A DNA stretch of 41,820 nucleotides from Proteobacteria bacterium HN_bin10. GTDB taxonomy: Bacteria > Pseudomonadota > Alphaproteobacteria > Caulobacterales > Aquidulcibacteraceae. The stretch is taken from NCBI GenBank assembly GCA_002083515.1, contig LWDN01000047.1, positions 1 through 41,820 of the forward strand, read 5' to 3'. Below are positions 32,102 to 39,422 of this stretch, piece by piece (the stretch's first letter is position 1; each line of letters starts with the position of its first letter). Both the position numbers and the translations under genes were made by a program. The notes below the pieces were generated by a model. That model was not told the DNA's origin. It did no database searches and worked only from the letters and a program-made list of their open reading frames with translations.

Positions 32102-32569
32102 GTGTCCCCGATTCAGAAGGCGCGCGGCGCGGCCGTGGCGCTTGGAGTTCTGCTCATGCCCGTGCTCGCCCACGCGACGCCCGAACAAGACCGCGCAGCG
32201 GTGGCCGCGCTCGATACCGAGTACCAGGCCGCGGTCGAGCGCAACGATGCCGACGCGATGGCGCGCATTCTCCACCCAGACATGATTTTGGTCGTGGGTC
32301 GCGGCGCCGTGTTTACGCGCGAGGATTTGCTGCGCTCGGCGCGGGAGCAGGAATTCATCTACGAGCGGCAAGTCGAAGAGGAGGGTACGCAGACCGTGCG
32401 CCTCTATGGCGACGACACCGCCATCGTCACCGCCCTGCTTTGGCTCAAGGGCACGGGCCCTGACGGTCCGTTCGACCGCCGCCTCTGGTTCAGCGACACC
32501 TACGTGCGCACGCCGGAGGGTTGGCGCTATGCGTTCGGCCAAGCCTCGTTGAGCTTGCCTACGCCGTAG
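32102..32569 (+). CDS. Secreted NTF2-like (DUF4440-type) protein
   Basis: 155 residues with a signal peptide ending MPVLAHA-TP. The mature part follows the NTF2-like cone fold: DRAAVAALDTEYQAAVERNDADAM, then ILHPDMILVVGRGAVFTREDLL and a strand-rich tail with RLWFSDTYVRTPEGWRYAFGQ. This is the DUF4440 pattern of small ketosteroid-isomerase-like proteins, mostly of unknown substrate. GTG is the start codon, with AGGAGA about seven bases upstream. It follows the SDR gene by 103 bases and runs toward a leftward lipoprotein gene. Confidence 0.88.
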   Translation: MSPIQKARGAAVALGVLLMPVLAHATPEQDRAAVAALDTEYQAAVERNDADAMARILHPDMILVVGRGAVFTREDLLRSAREQEFIYERQVEEEGTQTVRLYGDDTAIVTALLWLKGTGPDGPFDRRLWFSDTYVRTPEGWRYAFGQASLSLPTP

Positions 32570-32588
32570 CGCGCGCCGCCACGAAGCG

Positions 32589-33119
32589 TCAGCCTCGACG
32601 GAAGCGCAGCCGCGCGCACACCTGGTCGGGCGAGTAGGGCAGCGCTTCCGTCACGCCGTCGGCTCTCGTCTCGAACGCGATCGCTTGCCGCAGGCCGACG
32701 ATCTGCAAGACGCCATCGGCGCCCTCATAGGTTCCAATCGCAGCGGGACCGTCGGGGCCGCAGAAGAACGCGTTTTGGCTATCGGCGGCCGTCGCATGGA
32801 AGAGGCGGGTCGTCTCCTCGCCGGGCAAGCCCATGATCTGAGCCAGGGCGCCGCCGGCCCCGGTGGCTATCAGGTCGTTGGGCGTGTGGTTGCCTTCCTG
32901 GAAGCTCAACGCACGCCCATCGGCGTGACGCAGGCTGAGGCTGACGATCGCGTCCTGACCCTCGCCGCCCTCGCGGCTCGACACGATCTGCGTGACGCGC
33001 TCGCCGACCGCCAGCGAAGTGGCGGCGTCGGCGGCCAGCAGCTGTGTCGTTGTGATCTGTGCGGGAGAAACGCAGGCCGCCAATGCGGCAAGGCTTGCGA
33101 TGGCTGCTAGTGCGCGCAT
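32589..33119 (-). CDS. Putative lipoprotein, unknown function
   Basis: 176 residues. MRALAAIASLAALAAC is a short signal peptide with a lipobox ending at C16. The mature part is beta-rich (ATSLAVGERVTQIVSS, AIVSLSLRHADGR) with two further Cys (FFCGPDG and DQVCARLRF) that could pair. I recognise no family. It follows the terC gene by 9 bases on the same strand with AGGAGGATTTC before its ATG, so the two are probably cotranscribed. Confidence 0.75.
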   Translation of the reverse strand: MRALAAIASLAALAACVSPAQITTTQLLAADAATSLAVGERVTQIVSSREGGEGQDAIVSLSLRHADGRALSFQEGNHTPNDLIATGAGGALAQIMGLPGEETTRLFHATAADSQNAFFCGPDGPAAIGTYEGADGVLQIVGLRQAIAFETRADGVTEALPYSPDQVCARLRFRRG

Positions 33120-33128
33120 GAAATCCTC

Positions 33129-33941
33129 CTATTGCGCCGGCGGCGGCGTAGCCTTTGCGCCGCCGCGCCGCTTCACAGCGTTGCGCGACATCATGTTGAG
33201 GCCCTCGACAAGCGCCGAGAACGCCATTGCCGCATAGATGTAGCCCTTCGGCACATGAACCCCGAAACCCTCCGCGATCAGCACCATGCCGATCATGAGC
33301 AGGAAGCCAAGCGCCAACATCACGACCGTGGGGTTCTTGTGAATGAAGTCGCCAACCGGATCGGCGGCGAGCAACATGACCGTGACCGCGATGACGACAG
33401 CGGCCACCATAATCGGGACATGATCGGTCATGCCAACGGCGGTGAGGATTGAATCAATAGAGAACACCAGATCGAGCAGGATGATCTGGAAGATTGTCGC
33501 GCCGAAATTGGCGGCGACGATTTGCTTCTTGTCCAGAACGTCGGTCGTCGGCGTTGGATCGACGTTGTGGTGAATCTCCTTGGTCGCCTTCCAGACGAGG
33601 AACAAGCCGCCGGCGATCAGGATCAGATCGCGCCAGGAGAAGGCGGTCTCGAACGTCGGATTTCCATGAGCATCAGGTGAACCGACAAGGCCCAGATCGA
33701 AGATCGGACTGGTCAGCGTCACGATGATCGCGATGGTCGAGAGCAGCACCAGGCGCATCAGCAACGCCAAGCCGATGCCAATGCGGCGCGCGCGCTGGCG
33801 CTGTTCGGCGGGCAATTTATTGGTCAGAATCGATATGAAGATGAGATTGTCGATCCCAAGGACGACCTCCATCACGACAAGCGTGATGAGCGCCGCCCAT
33901 GCCGCCGGGTCCGAAATGAGCGGTGCGATGTCCCAATCCAT
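33129..33941 (-). CDS. TerC family integral membrane protein
   Basis: 270 residues with about seven membrane helices. The acidic family motifs are in VMEVVLGIDNLIFISIL (first) and LDLVFSIDSILTAVG (second). A soluble loop (TKEIHHNVDPTPTTDV) lies between them. TerC-family proteins such as Alx and MeeF/MeeY export Mn(II) or act in metal loading of secreted enzymes; the founder gave tellurite resistance. No Mn riboswitch (yybP-ykoY type) was found in the upstream 170 bases. It is the first gene of a pair with the lipoprotein and lies downstream of the PEP carboxykinase gene. Confidence 0.93.
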   Translation of the reverse strand: MDWDIAPLISDPAAWAALITLVVMEVVLGIDNLIFISILTNKLPAEQRQRARRIGIGLALLMRLVLLSTIAIIVTLTSPIFDLGLVGSPDAHGNPTFETAFSWRDLILIAGGLFLVWKATKEIHHNVDPTPTTDVLDKKQIVAANFGATIFQIILLDLVFSIDSILTAVGMTDHVPIMVAAVVIAVTVMLLAADPVGDFIHKNPTVVMLALGFLLMIGMVLIAEGFGVHVPKGYIYAAMAFSALVEGLNMMSRNAVKRRGGAKATPPPAQ

Positions 33942-34114
33942 AAGCGTCTTCCTTGGTGTTGGCGCGACGATGTAGGTGATTGGCGCCGCGCGGGGAAGGG
34001 CGGCGCCGTGGGCTCGGTTCTCTGGGGCAGGATTGCATGGCCGATGGCGTGCAGCTTACGCGCAGCGAATTGCCGCGCGCCTGCTGCGCCTGTGAACGGC
34101 CCATAGCTTGTGGG

Positions 34115-36007
34115 TTACGTCGCTACGGCGTCTGTCTGCGTGGCGGCGTGCGTTCCTGGCGCGCGGGCGGTCCTGATCGGCTTGCCCGCTCGCGCTGCTC
34201 CTAGGCGTTCGACCAGAGCGGCGTATTCGTCCCAGAGCCGCTGCGGCAGCCGGTCCCCGAATTTCTCATAATGGGCGGGGATCAGGTCGGCCTCTTCCGC
34301 CCAGACGTCGAGGTCGACGCCGGTCAGCGTGTCAAGCGCCTCGTCGCTGATATTCAGCCCGCTGACGTCGAGGGCGCCCTTGGCGGGCACGTTGCCGATC
34401 GGTGTTTCGGTGGCGGCAGCTTTGTTGTCGATGCGCTCGAAAACCCACTTCAGCACGCGCGCATTGTCGCCGAAACCTGGCCAGATGAACTTGCCGTTCT
34501 GATCCTTGCGGAACCAGTTGACGAAGAAAATCTTCGGCAGTTTGGCGCCCTTGCGTTCGCCGATGCGCAGCCAGTGCGCGAAATAATCGCCCATGTGATA
34601 GCCGCAGAAGGGCAGCATCGCGAACGGATCGCGGCGCAGTTCGCCGACTTTGTTTTCCGCGGCGGCGGTGCCTTCGGAGGCGACGTTCGACGCCAGAAAT
34701 ACGCCGTGCGCCCAGTCGAACGCTTCGGTCACCAGCGGCACGGCGCTGGCGCGACGGCCGCCGAACAAGATGGCGTCGATCGGCACGCCTTTCGGGTCTT
34801 CCCACTCGGGCGCGATCACCGGGCACTGACCGGCGGGCACGGCGAAGCGCGAGTTCGGATGCGCCGCCGGAAACTTGGAATCCGGCAGCCACGGATTGCC
34901 TTGCCAGTCGGTGAGGCCCGCAGGCGGGGGATCGCTCAAGCCTTCCCACCAGACATCGCCGTCCTTGGTGAGTGCGACGTTGGTGAACACGGTGTTGGCG
35001 TAAAGCGTATCGAGCGCCGACTTGTTGGTCTTGGCGCTGGTGCCTGGGGCGACGCCGAAGAAGCCGGCTTCCGGATTGATGGCGTAAAGGCGCCCGTCAT
35101 CGCCGAAGCGCATCCAGGCGATATCGTCGCCGATCGTCTCCGCCTTCCAGCCGGGGATGGTTGGCTGCAGCATGGCGAGATTGGTCTTGCCGCACGCCGA
35201 GGGAAACGCGGCTGCTATGTATTTGGCTTCACCCTTTGGATTGGTGAGCTTCAAGATCAGCATATGCTCGGCGAGCCAGCCTTCGTCGCGCGCCATCACC
35301 GAAGCAATGCGTAGCGCGAAGCACTTCTTGCCGAGCAATGCGTTGCCGCCATAACCGGAGCCGAAGCTCCAAATTTCGCGGGTTTCAGGATAGTGGACGA
35401 TCCACTTCTCTTCATTGCAGGGCCAGGGCACGTCCTTTTGCCCAGGCGACAGCGGCGCGCCCAAAGTGTGGACCGCCGGCACGAAGAATCCGTCGTCGCC
35501 AAGCTGATCGAGCGCGGCCTTGCCCATCCGCGTCATGATCCGCATCGATGCGGCGACATATCCTGAATCGGTGATCTCAACGCCGAGTTGGGAAATTTTC
35601 GAACCCAGCGGGCCCATGCAAAATGGCACGACGTAAAGCGTGCGTCCGCGCATGCAACCGTCGAACAAAACCTTGAGCTTGGCCCGCATCTCCGCCGGCG
35701 CAACCCAATTGTTTGTGGGTCCCGCGTCTTCGCGATTTTCGGAGCAGATGTAGGTCTGCTTCTCGACGCGCGCGACATCCTTCGGGTCGGAGGCTGCGTA
35801 GAACGAATTCGGACGCGCTTCCGGATTGAGCTGTTTTAGCGTGCCGGCTGCAACGAGTTCGCCGGTCAGGCGCCGCCATTCGGCTTCCGAGCCATCGCAC
35901 CAATAGACGCGCTCAGGCTTGGTCAGAGCCGCGATCTCCTCCGCCCAGGCGATCAGTTTCTTGTGCTTGGTCGGAGCGGGATGCAGGCCGGCGATCTGGG
36001 CGGTCAC
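34115..36007 (-). CDS. pckG: Phosphoenolpyruvate carboxykinase (GTP)
   Basis: 630 residues, the size of the GTP-dependent class. Substrate and metal motifs: RPNSFYAASDPKDVARVE, GPTNNWVAPAEM, YVVPFCMGPLGSKIS and SFGSGYGGNALLGKKCFALR. The nucleotide P-loop is AAFPSACGKTNLAML, with the hyper-reactive Cys in SACGKT. TIGDDIAWMRFGDDGRLYAINPEAGFFGVAPGTS follows across the active site. It converts oxaloacetate to PEP, the entry to gluconeogenesis, and so links to the TCA genes in this window. The last 20 residues form a Thr/Ala-rich tail. An operator-like palindrome lies 124 bases upstream. Confidence 0.96.
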   Translation of the reverse strand: MTAQIAGLHPAPTKHKKLIAWAEEIAALTKPERVYWCDGSEAEWRRLTGELVAAGTLKQLNPEARPNSFYAASDPKDVARVEKQTYICSENREDAGPTNNWVAPAEMRAKLKVLFDGCMRGRTLYVVPFCMGPLGSKISQLGVEITDSGYVAASMRIMTRMGKAALDQLGDDGFFVPAVHTLGAPLSPGQKDVPWPCNEEKWIVHYPETREIWSFGSGYGGNALLGKKCFALRIASVMARDEGWLAEHMLILKLTNPKGEAKYIAAAFPSACGKTNLAMLQPTIPGWKAETIGDDIAWMRFGDDGRLYAINPEAGFFGVAPGTSAKTNKSALDTLYANTVFTNVALTKDGDVWWEGLSDPPPAGLTDWQGNPWLPDSKFPAAHPNSRFAVPAGQCPVIAPEWEDPKGVPIDAILFGGRRASAVPLVTEAFDWAHGVFLASNVASEGTAAAENKVGELRRDPFAMLPFCGYHMGDYFAHWLRIGERKGAKLPKIFFVNWFRKDQNGKFIWPGFGDNARVLKWVFERIDNKAAATETPIGNVPAKGALDVSGLNISDEALDTLTGVDLDVWAEEADLIPAHYEKFGDRLPQRLWDEYAALVERLGAARAGKPIRTARAPGTHAATQTDAVAT

Positions 36008-36130
36008 GAAATTCCTCCGGGCGCCGTGTTCCCCGGGGAACCGGCGCGCTTGTCGTTGCTCGGTGTCTTGGAGCGGTTCTTTAGGTCAATCGTGTCCGCT
36101 GGGCCACTGCGGCGTACGCAATCAGGGAAG

Positions 36131-36146
36131 TTGACACCGGTGTCAA
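36131..36146. promoter_or_regulatory. Perfect 16-bp palindrome upstream of pckG, operator-like
   Basis: TTGACACCGGTGTCAA is fully symmetric about a central CG and lies between xth and pckG. Its size and the ACCGGT centre are like the operators of LacI-family repressors. Read on the minus strand it begins with TTGACA, a consensus -35 box; the matching -10 position (36123-36118) is GATTGC, which is weak. A repressor bound here would cover the -35 box of pckG. The regulator is unknown. Confidence 0.6.
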
Positions 36147-36193
36147 TTCTGAGCCCTGCCCTGCTTTTTTGACGGGAGACTCGCCCGGACCGC

Positions 36194-36985
36194 TTACAAC
36201 CGGAACCCGGCGACCACCGGCACGTGATCGCTTGGCCGCTCCCAGGATCGGCAGGGCACGTGAATCTGGAAGGCGGCGCCTTGGGAGGCGGCCGCCAAGT
36301 CCTCGCTTGCCCAGATGTGGTCCAGGCGGCGGCCGCGATTGTTCTTCGTCCAGTTCGGGCTGCGATAGCTCCACCAGGTGTAGAGCTTTTCCGGATCGGG
36401 CTTGTGCTTGCGCGCGAGATCAACGAACCCGCCGAGATCGCGGACGGCGTTCAACCGATCCGTTTCTCCCGGCGTGTGCGACACGACATTGAGCAGCTGT
36501 TTGTGGCTCCAGACGTCGAATTCGCCTGGCGCCACGTTGAGATCGCCGACAAGCACGGTCGGCGCGCCGCCTTTGCGCTTCTTGTAGAGCGATTTCATCC
36601 GGTCCAGCACTTTGAGTTTGTGCGCGAACTTCGGGTTGGAGAGATCGGGCACATCGGTGCCGGCCGGCACATAGAGATTGTGCACCTCGACGCCATCGAT
36701 GCGGGCCGCCGCGATGCGCGCTTCCTTCTTTGGACAGATCGGCGGCGCCTCGATCGGTTCAAGCTTGATGCGCGAAACGATGGCGACGCCGTGCCAGCCT
36801 TTCTGGCCGACAACGTGCAGGTGTTTGTAGCCGGCTTCTCTGAAGGCTTTCGCCGGAAACTCGCCGTCGCGGCATTTGATCTCCTGCAGACACAGGACGT
36901 CGGGTTTCGCCTCGGCCAGAAATCGGCAGACCATGGCGATGCGCAGGCGCACCGAATTGATGTTCCAGGTCGCGATTCTCAGCAT
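36194..36985 (-). CDS. xth: Exodeoxyribonuclease III
   Basis: 263 residues of the exonuclease III/endonuclease-exonuclease-phosphatase family. It opens MLRIATWNINSVRLR, with metal-binding Glu in VLCLQEIKC. Further motifs are LYVPAG, VLVGDLNVAPGEFDVW, YTWWSYR, GRRLDHIWAS and the catalytic His in RPSDHVPVVAGF. It cuts DNA at abasic sites and trims 3' ends in base-excision repair. The length is standard. A small gene of unknown type lies 8 bases upstream on the same strand, and the pckG promoter region follows its stop. Confidence 0.95.
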   Translation of the reverse strand: MLRIATWNINSVRLRIAMVCRFLAEAKPDVLCLQEIKCRDGEFPAKAFREAGYKHLHVVGQKGWHGVAIVSRIKLEPIEAPPICPKKEARIAAARIDGVEVHNLYVPAGTDVPDLSNPKFAHKLKVLDRMKSLYKKRKGGAPTVLVGDLNVAPGEFDVWSHKQLLNVVSHTPGETDRLNAVRDLGGFVDLARKHKPDPEKLYTWWSYRSPNWTKNNRGRRLDHIWASEDLAAASQGAAFQIHVPCRSWERPSDHVPVVAGFRL

Positions 36986-36993
36986 GTGGGAGA

Positions 36994-37263
36994 TCAGTTT
37001 GTTTCGCCGCGCGGAATCTGCACACCCAAGCGACGTTCCCAGTTTTCTACTTCAAGCCAAGAGAGTCGATCATCGTCATCATAATCTCTCAGCGAAACGA
37101 AATCGTCCGTGAGTTCGCTGTACAAGAACGGAATCGTTCGTGCACTCCCTTCCTCATCCACCACAAGCGATTTCGTTTCGCGAAGCTCGCATCCCATGGC
37201 AACGAAGAGCGTCTTCAATTCCCTCACTGTTGGCCATGGCCATGGCCCCACCGGAACCGGCAC
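36994..37263 (-). CDS. Small protein, possibly HicA-like, second gene of a pair
   Basis: 89 residues. TVRELKTLFVAMGCELRETKS and SARTIPFLY have the spacing of the HicA double-stranded-RNA-binding fold, where a helix with GxEL precedes a GSHH strand and a TIP strand. The catalytic GSHH is absent (TKSLVVDEEG stands there), so toxin activity is doubtful. The C-terminal half is very acidic (LRDYDDDDRLSW). It follows the next gene by 9 bases on the same strand and precedes xth by 8 bases. The HicA link is tentative; it may be an unrelated small protein. Confidence 0.65.
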   Translation of the reverse strand: MPVPVGPWPWPTVRELKTLFVAMGCELRETKSLVVDEEGSARTIPFLYSELTDDFVSLRDYDDDDRLSWLEVENWERRLGVQIPRGETN

Positions 37264-37272
37264 GTGAACGTC

Positions 37273-37593
37273 CTATGCAAGGGCCTCACTGGAGAGGCGA
37301 AGATGCACGTCATTTACCGGGAGTCTCGGAAATGTCACGTCCTGCACAAGACTTAGCGCTGTCTTGGCCCGCTCAAACATAAGTCGAAAATGTTCCGGTG
37401 CCGGCCTAATTCCTGCGAGGGGCGCGCGTCCAAGTTCTTCTGTGATAACTGCGTTATCTGCCACGGCTCTCATGAAAGCCTCGGGCGCGTCCGCGACGTT
37501 GGATGCTCTTGCGACAATGTCCAGCTCGATCCCTTGGATGACCCAAACATCGCCTTCCTTGAAGACAATCGCGTTGATGGTTCTGGTGCTCAT
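37273..37593 (-). CDS. Small protein, possibly HicB-like, first gene of a pair
   Basis: 106 residues. INAIVFKEGDVWVIQGIELDIVARASN has the beta-strand pattern of the HicB/DUF1902-type partial RNase-H fold, ahead of a helical region (APEAFMRAVADNAVITEELG). HicB antitoxins usually have a DNA-binding C-terminus, which I do not see here. AGGAAGG lies before the ATG at 37593, which is chosen over an ATG at 37659. It comes first in a two-gene unit, the common antitoxin-first order of HicBA pairs. Confidence 0.65.
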   Translation of the reverse strand: MSTRTINAIVFKEGDVWVIQGIELDIVARASNVADAPEAFMRAVADNAVITEELGRAPLAGIRPAPEHFRLMFERAKTALSLVQDVTFPRLPVNDVHLRLSSEALA

Positions 37594-37730
37594 TCGCCTT
37601 CCTGCGCTCCCTTCAATTGGGAGGTGGTCGCCGCCCATGTCAATAATTGGACTTGACAAATAAGTTGTTGCATTGCGCTACCGATTCGAGCCGGTGGGAA
37701 ATACTGCTATGAAGCGTCCCGAAATTCAAA

Positions 37731-37761
37731 GAGGCCCGATCGCATTCAGCGACCGGGCCTC
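37731..37761 (-). terminator. Intrinsic terminator-like hairpin
   Basis: GAGGCCCG at 37731-37738 pairs with CGGGCCTC at 37754-37761 across a 15-base loop. On the minus strand TTTGAATTT follows directly, so it would end leftward transcription before the HicB-like gene. It comes about 140 bases after the lolA terminator and therefore must end either readthrough or another transcript. Confidence 0.6.
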
Positions 37762-37900
37762 AATGTCGCGCCTTGAGGGGGGCGCTCTTTCGCCGGCAGG
37801 GGAGTCCGGCAAAGCCGCCGCGCTGGAGCCGTCAGCGGGGGGATTGACGCCATCCAGGGGGATGTGCGGCAGCTGCGTTGCACATACGCCACATCGGCGA
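37762..37900. other. Gap between two leftward terminators
   Basis: No convincing gene lies here. Several short open frames on both strands have no ribosome-binding site and no recognisable motif. ATGTGC at 37862-37867 faces GCACAT at 37880-37885, so some RNA structure is possible. Since it is bounded by terminators on the same strand, it could be a small RNA locus, but I see no clear promoter. Confidence 0.3.
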
Positions 37901-37933
37901 AAAAATCAAGGATTGGACTGGCGAAAATCCTTG
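37901..37933 (-). terminator. Intrinsic terminator of lolA
   Basis: On the minus strand CAAGGATT (37933-37926) and AATCCTTG (37914-37907) form an 8-bp stem with an 11-base loop, followed by ATTTTTTCG. It starts 20 bases after the lolA stop. Stem, loop and T run all fit a Rho-independent terminator. Confidence 0.8.
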
Positions 37934-37953
37934 CCTTTGTTTGCCTTAATCTC

Positions 37954-38586
37954 TCAGCGGCGGCGGTTTTCAAGCATGTCTTCCAGCCGGAAGAGGCTGC
38001 GGTCGAGGCTCGCCGGGCGCGTAATGTCCGACAGCGTGATGCGCGTGCGGGCGCCGGTAGCGTCGATCACGTCCCACGAACGCAGCTCCAGCTGCGGTCC
38101 AAAGAATTGCAGCGTGATCTGACCGTCGGTCTGGCCGCCGCGATCGCGCGCGGTGATCAGCAGCCACGGGCCGGCGCGTGAAACGCGCAGAACCCGCGCA
38201 TCGCGCTCCAGATTGATCGTGCGGCCAAGAATGATGTTGAGCGGCGTCGAACGCAGCGGCGTGCGTTCGGTGGTGCGCAATTCGCGATCACGCATGGCGA
38301 CGACGCTGCCGTCGGCGACAATCAGCAACGCTGCCGGCGGATCGTACTCGAACCTGAGCTTTCCAGGCCGTTCGAGATAGAACATGCCGCTGGCGCGGCC
38401 GCCGCCGGGCGAGGTTTGGACGAACCGGCCCTGCAGGCGTTGCACGGCATTGAGCGCCTGATTGGCCTGGGCGATGCCCGCGGTGCGCGCCGCGCCCTCG
38501 AGCACGACCGGCGTGGCTTGCTGAGCGTGCGTGGCTGGGGCGATCAGCAAGGCCGCGAGAGCGAGGAGGGCGGAGCGTCTGTTCAT
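37954..38586 (-). CDS. lolA: Outer-membrane lipoprotein carrier LolA
   Basis: 210 residues. The signal peptide MNRRSALLALAALLIAPATHA-QQ is followed by a half-barrel fold. ALNAVQRLQGRFVQTSPGGG leads to GMFYLERPGKLRFEYDPPA, the hallmark LolA segment. Late strands read LEIRSW-like (LELRSWDVIDATGARTRI) and contain LSDITRPASLDRSLFRL. LolA carries lipoproteins through the periplasm from LolCDE to the outer membrane, so it serves the several lipoproteins encoded here. The ATG at 38586 begins the signal peptide. A good terminator follows. It diverges from the next gene. Confidence 0.9.
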   Translation of the reverse strand: MNRRSALLALAALLIAPATHAQQATPVVLEGAARTAGIAQANQALNAVQRLQGRFVQTSPGGGRASGMFYLERPGKLRFEYDPPAALLIVADGSVVAMRDRELRTTERTPLRSTPLNIILGRTINLERDARVLRVSRAGPWLLITARDRGGQTDGQITLQFFGPQLELRSWDVIDATGARTRITLSDITRPASLDRSLFRLEDMLENRRR

Positions 38587-38744
38587 GGCCGCCCATGTGC
38601 CCAAAGCCGATGGCGAAAAAAAGGGCCTGCAACGACCGGAAGTCGGCCGTCGGCTTCAGTTTGTATTCACCTGAGCGCGGAGAGCGCTTGGCTTTGGTCT
38701 CTGCCGGGCGCTTGATCGGGTGACGATTCGCGGGGTTTGAGGGC

Positions 38745-39422
38745 ATGTTTGCTGATATGGGGCGGGACTTGCCCTCGATAGGGTGGGCGGGCTTTCTCGA
38801 CACCGGGGCGCTGATCCAGTCGTTTGCGGCGCTGGTTCTGGCGATTGTTCTGGGCGCCGCCATCGCCTTTCATCCGACCACCGCACGCACCGTCGACACA
38901 CGCGAGGAAGCCGAACTCCCCAAGGTCCTGATCATGTACGCGCTGGTGGGCGCGGTGGTGGGCGAGATCGTGCTTGAATACGGCATGGTCGTCGGCTTCG
39001 TGATTTTCGGGCTCGGCGGCCTCATGCGCTTTCGCACCGACGCGGCCTCCACGCGCGACACCAGCCGCCTGATCATGGTGACGCTCATCGGCCTGATCGC
39101 CGGCCTCAACCTCCCGCATTTCGCGGTGATGGCGACGCTGTTCTCATGGGTGCTGATCTACGCCTTCGACGGTCATCCGGTGTGCGAGATGGAGGTGCAC
39201 GAAATCCCGAAGGGCAAAGTGAAGGAAGCGGCCGAGGCCTATCGCGCCGCGCTTGTCGCCATGGGCTGCAAGATCATCAGCGAAGACCGATCGTTCTCCA
39301 AGAGCCGCATCGATTACGTCATCCGCGCCCCGCGCGCGGAGACGCACGCGGCGCTGCATGACGCGCTCTGCCAGCGCGTGCCGGCGGAGGTGCGTGGCGA
39401 GATCAACTGGGAGATAGAGTAG
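38745..39422 (+). CDS. Membrane protein with C-terminal soluble domain, MgtC/DUF4956-like appearance
   Basis: 225 residues. Hydrophobic segments lie at about 23-42, 60-80, 80-95 and 108-140. FVIFGLGGLMRFRTDAASTRDTSR then LIMVTLIGLIAGLNLP recalls the MgtC/SapB or DUF4956 arrangement, where GLGG-MRFRT precedes a helix. A soluble domain of about 75 residues (VCEMEVHEIPKGKVKEAAEAY onward) follows and looks like a small alpha/beta ACT-type unit. The function is unknown. The ATG at 38745 has TTTGAGGG in front. It overlaps the CpaE-like gene tail to tail by 20 bases. Confidence 0.75.
   Translation: MFADMGRDLPSIGWAGFLDTGALIQSFAALVLAIVLGAAIAFHPTTARTVDTREEAELPKVLIMYALVGAVVGEIVLEYGMVVGFVIFGLGGLMRFRTDAASTRDTSRLIMVTLIGLIAGLNLPHFAVMATLFSWVLIYAFDGHPVCEMEVHEIPKGKVKEAAEAYRAALVAMGCKIISEDRSFSKSRIDYVIRAPRAETHAALHDALCQRVPAEVRGEINWEIE

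Noticed and set aside
33942..34114. Possible Mn-sensing yybP-ykoY riboswitch before terC
   Set aside because: The expected paired core elements were looked for in the upstream 170 bases on the minus strand and not found.
37673..38122. Plus-strand frame of 149 codons opposite the lolA 3' end
   Set aside because: It runs through two terminator hairpins and into the antisense of lolA, lacks a convincing ribosome-binding site and shows no protein pattern.
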